Positions 1 to 9,999 of a DNA stretch of 64,000 bases are shown one piece after another; position 1 is the stretch's first letter; each line of letters opens with the position of its first letter. The notes beneath the pieces were generated by a model. That model made no database searches. It was not told the origin of the DNA and worked only from the letters and a program-made list of their open reading frames with translations. Origin of the DNA: Gnetum montanum (taxonomy: Eukaryota; Streptophyta; Gnetopsida; Gnetales; Gnetaceae); NCBI GenBank assembly GCA_015680685.1, contig MNCI01018132.1, positions 176,574 to 240,573 of the forward strand, written 5' to 3'. A program made the translations under genes and the position numbers.

Positions 1-1900
1 TTCATGGGGTGAAAGCTTTATGATGAAGATTGGTTATAACATGTAAATTTTTATGGTGTTTCACTTGAAATTCATAGCAACCACTATGAAAATCTTAAAA
101 ATCAAAACACCTACCACTTCCATGCTACACTTTGATTATAGGAGGATGGGTTATAAAGTTTTTTGACTCAACGATTCAAGGTTTTGAAGAAAAAAGTTGC
201 AAATTCCATGATGGTAAGCAATGTTGGCAATGATGGTCACAAGATTGGATGTAGAAATCAAGTAGAGACCTTTCTTCTAGCATCAAGGAAACTATTGCAG
301 CTGGAAAAATTGATTATTGGAGAAATTAATAGATTTGGTGCAACAACCTCAACATCAAACCTACAAGGCCTAAAAAAAATGGGATTCAGGGTGTGCTTGC
401 AGTTTGGTAGATCAACCAAGAACATACAAAATGCAAAAATGAATGGTGCAAATAATAATGAAAAAATTACAGATCTATAGAATAGAAAAGCAAATGCAAA
501 GTGCATATAAAAATGAAACTTTAAAAATTTATTAAAACAATAAAGGAAGAGGTCTATAAATGTGTACAATAGATGCTTTTGAGAGAAAAGGTCATTGGTG
601 TAGGAGCTCAAAGCCTATTGAAGCTAATGTAATCTCCTCCACGATCTGGGTGCTAAGCCACTCTTCATGCTTTCAAAATTCCTTTGTTGCAACCTCAAAT
701 CTAGAAATTGGATCACTATTAGGAGGTGAGAAAAGTGGAGAATATCACTACCAAAGTGGTCTATTTTAGGGGTTTGAAATATTAGGAATGCAACGTTGAC
801 ACCAAAAAAAATCCATAAGTCTCAGGGGGGTTCCAAAGGGGGTTTGTAGGGTTACAATACTTCCATGCTAGGGTTCTAGATAATGAAAGTGTATGATCTT
901 ACAAGAACCCTTGAGTGCTTGAAAAATGTTTAAGTGTGGAATTTTGAAAGTGCGTATGTGTTGAAAGTTGCTCAATGGATGCTAATAGTATTGAATTGCC
1001 AAAAGTGTATAACCTATAAATGGTGTTTGAGGCTAGTTTTTATAGGCTTTAGGTCATGAATGGGGCTGAAAAATGGCTATGATTGGGCTGTAATTTGGCG
1101 GTACACTAGCTACAAATTGGCTATAATTTGGCTGCAAATTTCTACCTTGTACAAGTAAGATGAATGTTCAAATTTGGGGGGTTATCATATATAGTAAGTG
1201 CCTTCCCCCCATGGCCATTTCATTTAATATAAATAGTAATAGGGGCATACCTTTCAAGTTGGAGATAGGTCTTCTACATTGAGCCTCCTACCATACTTGC
1301 TAGAGTGGTTGGTTAATGTTGAAGTGCATGGAGTGTTGAAATCTGGCTTTTGTGGCTTCCACGCTAGGGGCCAGGGGAGTTTCCAAGCTAAGGGGAAACC
1401 CCCTAGCTCTCCACACTAGAAGTAGATGAGATTTATTCTTATGCAAGTGTTTCTAGCATAGAAAAATGTATACCCTTCATAAAACCCATCAAATTGCCAT
1501 TTTTGGCATTCCAAAAGGTATTTTTGAACACCCCACAACAAACCCAAATATAAACACTGAGTGACTTTTTTACTTGGGAAATGAGGCTTTGACCATTTAT
1601 GAGGTATTTTTCAATTCCAAAAGTATGGAACATGTGATATTACCCCTCATAGATTATAATTTTCACATTTACAATGAAGCTTTACCTTGGGTTTCATGGG
1701 GTAAAAGCTACATGAGGAAAATTGACTATAATGTACAAAATTTTGTGCTGTTTCATGTATCATTTGGAATTGTAATTGTAATTCAATTTTTTTGGGTTTA
1801 TATATTATATTCATTAGGCAACTTGCGTATAATAATTTTTATTTTAGTTTACGTGCTACAAGTATAGTATAGATGGCCAAGGATTAATCAAGATTGACTA
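1..1900. other. Unresolved AT-rich region left of the C1 antisense gene
   Basis: I see no convincing coding region here. Short open frames exist on both strands, but they show no recognisable motif and look like chance frames in AT-rich sequence. By comparison with element A, this is where the spacer between the antisense gene and the reverse transcriptase of C1 should lie, but I found no similarity to the reverse transcriptase. A separate insertion may fill it. The first 75 bases recur in diverged form near 1,691, which hints at a terminal or segmental repeat. Confidence 0.4.
1691..1765 (+). repeat. Direct repeat of the window's first 75 bases
   Basis: Bases 1-75 and 1,691-1,765 align in the same orientation at roughly three quarters identity, both beginning TTCATGGGGT. 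The left copy is cut by the window edge, so its full length is unknown. It could be part of a pair of terminal repeats of a small element about 1.7 kb long, or a segmental duplication. I cannot decide from the sequence. Confidence 0.4.
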
Positions 1901-2343
1901 AGTATTTACTTTGGCCCACACAACATTAGAGGTTTTTCAAAAAAGCCAAGTAGTAAGGCTCAGAGTGTTGGAATAGCTAAAGGATGACTTTAGTAGGTAT
2001 ACCTTACACTACTCTTGGACCTACCACAAGTGCTTGGCTAACATGATGGCTCATAGTTGGTGGGGTCTCCTAATTTTGGGAATACATACACATATATCCC
2101 TTATGGTTCCTACATTATCTTCATTGGGTGAGGAAAGTTAGAATTTTTAAATTTTTATTTTTATTTCTTATGCATTGTCAATATTTTTTAGTTGTGTAGT
2201 TGTTCAGTTATGTAGGCTTTAATTGTATGATTGGGTTTGTTGGTCTTGCTTAGGTTATATTTTAGTTTGTTATGCTTTTTATTCCTTGGTTTTCTATGAT
2301 GTGTCTATTTCAAAGTTAATGAGCTATTTTTTTTTTGTTGTAG

Positions 2344-5109
2344 GGGCTGCACCAACCTCCATTATTACCATGATAACTTCAAGATGTACAGAGGAGACAC
2401 TTGTCATCATGTTTGATGAGGTGGATTTAGCACAGCATTAGTTGGCTAGCCAAGAACTGAGAGAAATCTAGGCAAGGATTGCTAGTGCATGTTTTAGGAT
2501 TTGTTTATGGTTCCTATCCTAGCCATACCTATCCTAGAGATGGTGAATGTCATCAAATCCTTTCATAAAGGGGTCATGAAATTCATCACCTAAGTTCACA
2601 ATGTGTGTGTCACTTAAGCCATTAATGAATCTACCTTTAGTAATCTATTTAGCATCACTTGTGAGGCCATGAAGGTTGTAATCAAAATAGATAAAGAGGT
2701 GGGCCATAGGAAGGAGGTAGAAGAATAGATAAATACTTGTCATGGTCACACTAGATTATCTCTAGACTAGTGGTAGGTTGTAGAGGCTAATGAAATGTAT
2801 CCATTATTCTAGTTTAGGGCATTTCCCACATTATTTTCATAGAAGAAGTTCCCAGGAGTTTGACATGCTTAGATCATGAATAATATTTTCACCAAGGATG
2901 CTCAATTTAACTAGGAAACTCACTTTGTTTTTGGACTATGGGAGAAGATCTTAGAACTCTAGAATAACCTCAAGACAATATGCCACATGCACTTTGAATT
3001 TTTTGTAGCATATCTAGGGAGGTTCATGGATTTTATGGTAGTGAAGAATGATGGATAATGGTTAAGTCATGATTCACCCTAATTTTCTAAACCTTGGATG
3101 AAATACATTGTTCCAACCATGCAAGTTTAGAACTCAATAGTGAAGGATATTGGGGAATCATTATCTTTTACCACTAAAACATTTAGTGGTATGCATGATT
3201 CCTCCCCTGACAGTATGGGGATTGAACCCTAGGTTACCTATGGACGTGCCAAGAAGTCCAAGAAAATATGTTTAGAGGCTAATGATGTATCCAAAGAGAT
3301 GTTGAAGAGGCCAATGGTGGAGGAGACAACAATAGTTGTTGAGGAGCCAACACAGAAGAAACTTCTCATTAGACTTGGTCAAGACATCACGTGGTTATAA
3401 GTATGATCTATTTGCTTTCATTATTTGAGATATTTTATATCTATGTTTTATATTACATGGTTATGTTATTGTTTTATTCTAGACAAAATATGCTAACTTG
3501 CTCTATGTTTTGTTTTTACTATTCTTGTAGGTAAGTAACAAGAATGGGTAGCCTAGGTAGTGCTAATAGAGGTAGAACCAAAGCATCTATAGGAGGAGGC
3601 TGTATAGTGGCTTGAGGATGAGGGATTGTCCAATACCACATTGGATGCCTTTGATGCCATATTTGAAGATTCATAGTTAGGTAAACCTCCCATTATTATC
3701 CTAGATGATCTTCTAGATACTTATGAATTTGGTTTTACCTACTGCGTCTTGCAATTTCATGTTGGAATATGGTTTTGCTTATAAGTTAATGGTTGTACTC
3801 ATTGTAGTATGTAAACCCCTCCAAGAAGCATCTACCTCTACATTTCAAATCAAACCATGAGTGGAAGTTCCTAATAAAACTAAATTTATGCATGACATGG
3901 TCAAAGAAATCATCGATTGGTTACAAAAGATTACTCTTGATGTTGGTAAGAACTCTAGCATGCTTTGCCTAATTTATTTTATTTTTTATGCATTTTTGTC
4001 ATTTTTAGTTTCATGATCTTTTAATTTTTATGGTTATATGATTTTATTTTTTTAAAATATTTTTGAATATTTTTGTTGTTTACTATTTTTATGTGTTCAT
4101 ATTTGTCATATTGTTTATAGTGTCCAAGGTTCAATGGAATCCTAAATGCATCCTTGAACTTAATGAGTTTCTTGCATTGCTACTTGAGGAGGAGAATGTT
4201 CCATGAAGGTTATACAAGAGTGCCATAAAATGTGTGCTCTCATGTGCTAGGACTTTGTGGGAGTGCCAACCTTTCAATGAATTCCTATGGGAACAAGTTG
4301 TAGCATTGGAAAAGAAAACCAAGTGGCAGGTAGATGAGATCATGGACCTTAGCAATGGCAAGGAGTTTGTAAAATCCTAAGTTGCTAATAGAGACTCCTT
4401 ACAGACTAAGGAAATTAAATGGTCATGTTATTAGAATTTCACTCATGATAAGGTTTCTTTAGCTAACAGGAAACACTGAATAGAAGCTACACATGGACTT
4501 GTTGGCATAGAAGGTTAGAGAGTGAACTAGTATGCTAGGGTTCTTGAGTGAGGTTGAGCACAAAAGGACCACATGGAGAAGTACAAGGATGAATGGGAGA
4601 ATTAATTGAAGTAGCTATAGGAGGAGTCCATATGGAATCCTTGAGATGTTTGTAAAGGAAATAAACTCAAAGGAGGCCTTCAAGTTGTTTCCAATTTTCC
4701 TACTTCTCAAACCACTAATGCCTCAGGGGAAGTAGCTACCACTACCCTTCCATGGGATCCATCCTCATGGACCAATCATGAGAAGAGAAATATCTTGAAA
4801 GGTGTTGATTTCGGGGAAGTTGATTTGGACAACATGATCAAAGATCAAATTCTCCATCATCTAGAGGCTAGTCTTTGGAACCTCCTTGTAGAATATGTTG
4901 CATCCAAATCTTCCAAGGCTTTTTATCTTTAATTAATTTATTTATTTTAGTATATTTTAGTTTAGTTTGATTTATTGCTTATTTTTTAGTTATATTGATT
5001 ACTGATTAAACTTTGATTATTGTGATTGGTGTAGGTAACAAGTGATAACAATGCCCCTAGTGGTGATAACATTGATGATGCTCCTTCTCATCCTCTAGTT
5101 GTACCTTAG
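2344..5109 (+). pseudogene. Decayed copy of the antisense passenger gene, in element C1
   Basis: This is a broken, intron-containing gene on the plus strand, antisense to element C1. It matches the better preserved gene at 29,195-33,275 exon by exon. Matched stretches include a first recognised exon after an acceptor ending at 2,343, a stretch near 2,880-3,110 whose translation shares FSKPW against LSKPW, an ASTST motif near 3,830, and a W-N-P / W-D-P motif just after the intron at 3,946-4,120. Several introns end in a pyrimidine-rich tract plus AG (acceptors at 3,530, 4,120 and 5,035). The 3' end is acidic and stops near 5,109. Many stops and shifts make it non-functional. The product is unrecognised. 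Upstream exons probably extend to about 1,900 but are not clear. Confidence 0.6.
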
Positions 5110-5828
5110 TCCTACCAATTTGATCATATTTTTGGCTATTCTTGTTATTTATGTTATGGTATTATGGCTATTTCTAGCTGTTTTTTGTTATCAGACTATT
5201 TATTTTGACTTATTTTATTACTACATAGTGTAGCCATGGCTATTAAACTCTTATTTGATTTTATATGTCCTTGTTGATTGAAATTTTATCACATTGTATG
5301 GCTATGGCTATGGGTCATGACATTTTGGTTATAATTATTTTTTAAAAAATTTTCTTATATTTTTTTAACATTTTTAGTTTTATGAATTTTTTGTGTTTTA
5401 AGGTTTTCTCATATTACATGGCTATGTCGGTAAAACATGAGGCTACAAGTTATGAATTTGATACAGTAATCATAAAGTAACTAGGTAAACAAAGTGTAGA
5501 CTAAGGCATAATAATTATGATAAAGAAAAGGAATAAAAAGGTCACAAATGCATTGCTAGTTTAAGGCCTTGGCAGGCCATGTGTTCCCAGTTTTTGTCCT
5601 TGATAGGCCATTTTAAAATTTTTTATGGATTTTTTAAGTTTTAAAATTTTTATTGTGTTTTTATATTTTGAGAGGTGAAGCCTAAAAAAGGAAAATCATA
5701 AATAAACCCCAAGTCATAAACTATGTGCGAAATAAAGCTAAAACAAGAAAAGATATAATAAAGTAAAAAGGATACATGATACATGTAAAAAAGAGTTTAA
5801 ACTAGGCTAAAAAAGTAACAAGAAAAGG
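5110..5828. other. Convergent spacer between antisense gene and C1 protease
   Basis: This stretch is AT-rich and non-coding, between the 3' end of the plus-strand antisense gene and the end of the minus-strand protease frame. It corresponds to 33,276-33,852 of element A, and like that region it carries copies of a short GCTAGTTTAAGGCC motif. Confidence 0.5.
5555..5611 (+). repeat. Two diverged copies of the GCTAGTTTAAGGCC motif
   Basis: Two imperfect units occur in tandem, each with a CTAGTTT or CAGTTTTT start followed by a GGCC-containing end. The same motif is repeated about four times at 33,470-33,606 at the equivalent place in element A, and a related unit forms the long array at 24,740-25,278. 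Confidence 0.5.
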
Positions 5829-6686
5829 TCACACTATTATGGGCACAAGGGGAAGTGAGTAGGGAATACTCTCAATCATGCAACTATTTCCTATTCTTTG
5901 AAAGATTAGGGAAGGTATAGGATATCTGTTATATGATTTTGTTATTGGTTTTGGCCTCATGTACTCTATTGAGCTTCTTGACTTCACTTTCTTAAAGTCC
6001 ACTTCAAACCCTTGCTCTACATCAACATTTTTCACCAGTAAGGGAACCACACTATAATCATGAATAATTATCTCATCTCCTCTTTAAGGTAGGTGAATTT
6101 ATTGATGGATGGAAGAGCAAACTACTCATAATTGAGCTAGCTAAGGCCACCCTAGGATAAGATTAAATCCTAGTATCTCTTCCACCATCAAGAAGTTAGC
6201 TATTTTAGGGAATTGTTCCCTTGCTACAAAGTTCAAGGAGATCAGGCTTTATATAACAACCTGAGATCTGTTAAAGGATTTAAGAGAAAAAGTAGAGGTA
6301 TTTTGCATGTGTTCTACTAGGCCCAACCATTTGACAATGATAACAAGTATAATGTTATTGGTCATCCCATCATCAACATGCATCCTATGTACCTTATATT
6401 ATTCCACCATTATGGTTATGAAGAGAGGAATCCTTGTTATCCTTCCATCCTAGGAATTGGTTTTGACTTTGCTATTGTTGATTACTAGTATAGTTGACTT
6501 CATTTCTTCCCTAGGTGAAGGTAGAACTATCATTGCATGGATGGACCCTTCCTCAACAGGTATGTCCTCATTTCTGGAAATTGAAGTTAACATTTTTACT
6601 AGGGCCTGATGATGAGTAGAAAAAGTTGTTACCACTTCAGTTGTTACCACTTCATACATGCTTAAAGAGCTATTTTTTAATTTCAA
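5829..6686 (-). pseudogene. Element C1 aspartic protease region (Tat-type)
   Basis: This is the retroviral-type aspartic protease that would cut the Gag-Pol polyprotein of element C1. The translation aligns with the protease of element A (33,853-34,677). It has a degenerate active-site stretch VDDGMTNNII near 6,320-6,350, where the family normally has D-[ST]-G-[AS], and a later FNLILG block that matches FNLILGRS in A. The stretch before it (MLTSI) also matches A. Several stops interrupt the frame. It lies 3' of C1 gag on the minus strand and converges on the antisense gene. It is certainly inactive. Confidence 0.7.
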
Positions 6687-8754
6687 AGATTGTTTTATCT
6701 ATTCCATATCATTAAGGAAGTCTTTTTCATTACATGTTGGTTTCCATTCTTGTTTATTTTGACTTCCTCCATGCACCCAAATATGTGAACTTCATGTTTT
6801 AGTTGTTGTGGTTTGGCCTCTTTCTCCTTCTGTTATATCTTGGGATCCTCCTTTGATTTACTGGTTAAAGCAACCTAAGCATTAGACCTCATGGGGATGG
6901 ATGAGATAGGATGGGTTTTGGTGGGCCCACCTCATTCCATGTCTTGGCTTTCTTGTTATATTTGGTTTTATGCTTTGGAATAGATTTCTTGCATTGTTTA
7001 GTCTATGATCTCTTATTTTTGGATATTGAGAAATTGTTGCGTTAGCCACCATGATAGGATGTTGATTGGACTAGGTTGTAGTTTTGGTTTTAGTGAGAGG
7101 GGCTACTCTAATCATGAAGGGTTCCTTAAGAGGTGTTAGTGATGGTATCCTTTCAAAAAAAGGAGTCCTTAAACTATACGAAGTTGAAGGGCCTCTTTCA
7201 TTGTGAGGAGGTACTTGAATCATGAACAACTCCTGTCCAAGTCTTGGGTTGTTACTTATGTTGAATGGCATGATTGTGTGTGGGTTATTATTTGAATTCA
7301 ATAAGTATTTGTAGATCTTCATTAACTAGTTCTATGGCCTAAGTGGGTTAGAGGCATCAAGTACTAGCTCTTTGTTATCTTCATCTTTTTCAGGTTATAA
7401 TTTAAGGCTAGGCAAAGTCAATGTCATGACCTAGGAACTAATGATAGTGGAGGAAATGGTCAAGTTTGAAATAATTATGTATAGATGGCTCATCCTTGAT
7501 TGTTAGAGTGGGATCCTTTTCAATTTTACACAATTCATCATGCCTCTTATAGGCATTCTTAGTCATCTACTTGTATTAGATGGGTCAACTCTTAAGTAAC
7601 TAGTCAAGGTGTTTCAATGGTTTTAGGGGCAATTTGATATACCTTTATTGATCTTTCATCTCAAAGTTAGGCCTTGAATTTTTTGATGTAAAGGACCCTA
7701 ATGTTGATGGTTGGTTGGTTATGGTAGGAGCCTTGGGTTGACTCATTTTAGGTCCCTATGACATTTTATTATCTTTGGCCATTATGGTCACAACTACATG
7801 ATTTTGTCTTCCCTTCTTCTTATCCTTCCATGTGTGTTGATTTTTATATGCTACATAGGTGAGATCATGGTTGACCTAAGCATCATCCTCCATGTTCTTA
7901 GTCTATGAAAAATCTTAATTAAGGGATTTTGTATCTAAGTAGTAAAGTCTAGACTTAAGAAGTCATTAACATTCCCCTTGAATATGGCTAGAAGATGTGT
8001 CTTGGCTGTGTGTTTAGGAATCTCATTGAGAAGGAAATTCCATCGTTGCATGAACTTTTGCATAGGTTGAAGGGGCCCTAGTTAACCTTCTTTAATTGGC
8101 TAAGAGCCATATCAGGTTTCAAGTTATACTTGAAATGGTTACAAACTAAAATATTAATTTCTCTAGTGAGGTAATTGATCCTCTTGGTAATGCATGGTAC
8201 CAGTAAAATGCTTTTCTAGTAATGGATATATGGAAGATTATCATTATGATATGAGGCCAAGCCTTTAGCAATAGGTACTCTAAATGAAAGGTGATAAGTT
8301 AAGTGTTGGGATCATCCTCACCATTTTACTTTGTGAGTTGCTGTATAGAAATGCCTAGAGAAGAGTTATTTGCAAGATAGATAAACTAATGGGATCATCC
8401 TGATAAAAGTACATGGTTTTGATTATCTACATAGTTAAGGTCTTAATATTTTTTAACTCTTCCATAAGGTCTTGGATCATTTGGAATGCTTGATCAAATC
8501 CTTGAGGCATTCTAGCTAGTTGTGGCATTTGTACATATGGTTGTGATGTAAGTTGGGAGGCTTGTGGCCTTGAAATAGACAATGGTAAGGATGGAATATT
8601 TTGAGTAATCATTGTTGCAAGAGGCCTAAATAATGAGAATGAGGTTTGTGCTAACATTTATAGGACAAAAAATGGAAAGGATGTATGTGAAAATTGGATC
8701 ACTTGAGATCCCACTATGGGATCCATTGGAATGAAAAATGGATGAGTAGTTATC
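6687..8754 (-). pseudogene. Element C1 gag, C-terminal part
   Basis: This is the decayed Gag C-terminal half of element C1. Near 8,130 the translation contains HFKYNLK, matching RFKYNLK in the retrotransposon gag domain of element A. Near 7,290 a YK.LLN.NN.P segment matches the A gag. Near 8,400 a DNA stretch (GATCATCCTGATA) matches the A gag at 36,403. The frame is broken by many stops. The rest of this gag continues at 57,450-58,112, because element D2 was inserted at 8,755. Reading across the join on the minus strand restores a continuous alignment to A gag, which supports the insertion. Confidence 0.7.
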
Positions 8755-9542
8755 AATATTGATGAGTTGTAAAGAGGTACCCCTATGCATAACCATATGA
8801 ATCATGAAGTGCTCATGCATGATTTGGTCAAATTCTAGGGACTCTATAGTTTTCAATGCACTAGTCTTCTAGGAATTGAACCTTGTCCTAATGATCATTC
8901 ATTTTCTTCCCAATTATACTTGTGATGTGTAATGGTAAGAATAAGTCTAATTGAGGCATATGATTTTTATCATTTTATGTTTTATAGAATTGGTACTTAA
9001 AGAGAGAGATAAAGTAAATTGAGAACTAATTTAATTTAACTATTTAAATAATCTCTAACTAATCCTAACATAAAAATCTAGTACCACTTTTTATACATGT
9101 CCTAAACCCACATATCCACTACTAGGTTACCAAGCACTATGCTACTAGGTGCACTAAGTAATAACACTATTGGGATTACCAAGAGAATATGTGGTTATGC
9201 TCAAAGTGGTCATACTTATGTATTTAATCCATCTAGCTTATCTTTCTTAATTACTTAATTATCTTAATTACTAGAAAACATTAAATAAATAACGAAAATC
9301 ATTAAATGCATAAATAAATCATCTTAAAAAATCCAGAATGTTGCAAGGTTTATCAAGAAGCTAGTCTTTGTTATTGTACATATTGGTGTGGTTTAGGCAC
9401 AATAGTGCTCGAATAAAGATCCATACACTTAATGACTCTCGCTATGGGCACTTGGGAAAATATTCTAACTTTCAAATGAACAAACTATAAGAGCTCTATT
9501 ACTACTATGATTTTTTATGCATAAACATGGCTAGGGAACTTG

Positions 9543-9550
9543 TATTTATA
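9543..9550 (-). promoter_or_regulatory. TATA box of D2 left LTR
   Basis: TATAAATA reads on the minus strand. The same octamer lies at the equivalent place in the other LTRs of this family (14,379; 48,736; 57,296; 60,476), despite heavy divergence around it. That supports it as the Pol II core promoter. Confidence 0.65.
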
Positions 9551-9566
9551 GTTTTTTTCTCTAGGG

Positions 9567-9672
9567 CTACATTGATGGGGCCCTATCAATGTAGCAAAAG
9601 CTACATTGACATGGCCCAATTGATAGGGAAACACCTCATAAATGAGGCCCCATCAATGGGAGTCCATTGATG
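9567..9672. repeat. Palindrome cluster in D2 LTR U3
   Basis: There are three perfect inverted repeats. CTACATTGAT (9,567-9,576) pairs with 9,585-9,594. CCTCAT (9,634-9,639) pairs with 9,642-9,647. CATCAATGG (9,651-9,659) pairs with 9,664-9,672. They lie just upstream of the TATA box in the sense of element transcription, where enhancer elements are expected. Confidence 0.6.
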
Positions 9673-9720
9673 AGGTTGCATCAACATTAACCTGATGATG
9701 TGACACTTTGATGCTCATCA

Positions 9721-9735
9721 TACCCCCATGACTAA
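9721..9735 (-). other. D2 polypurine tract
   Basis: Directly inside the 3' LTR, the minus strand reads GTCATGGGGGTA before the LTR start TGATGAGC. A purine-rich run next to the 3' LTR is the plus-strand primer of reverse transcription. Element D1 has a decayed version at the same place (14,584-14,592). Confidence 0.55.
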
Positions 9736-9999
9736 AGGAAAACTTATCCTTGAGTTCCTTTACAAAATTGGAAAGGTATGGGATTACTTATTGAATCATA
9801 ACAAGTAAATGACTTGATAAAACTAAGTGCCCACGTGTATGAATTAAAAAATTATGGTATTCATGACACAAAATTATAAGACCATGATGTAACTACAAAA
9901 AAATTAGATAGCATTTCCTTTTATGGCATGAAGGAAGTGAAAAAATCAAATAGTTTCAGGTGGTAGTGGCTTTTGAGGCTTTGAAGGACCTTTGCCTAC
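9736..9999. other. D2 3' untranslated stretch
   Basis: This is AT-rich sequence between the polypurine tract and the decayed 3' open frames. I see no gene in it. Confidence 0.4.

Larger units (their letters stand above)
8760..9720 (-). repeat. D2 3' LTR (left copy)
   Basis: This is a 961-bp LTR beginning TGATGAG and ending CATCA on the plus strand. It matches the right copy at 56,513-57,444 and the LTRs of D1 and E, with a shared GAGGTACCCCTA near the left end. The target duplication AATAT precedes it. The minus-strand TATA box is at 9,543-9,550, and a cluster of palindromes occupies the U3 side. Confidence 0.85.

Noticed and set aside
258-611. 117-codon minus-strand frame, Phe/Leu-rich, membrane-like
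   Set aside because: The composition is what AT-rich non-coding DNA gives. There is no start context, homologue or conservation, and it overlaps an equally long frame on the other strand.
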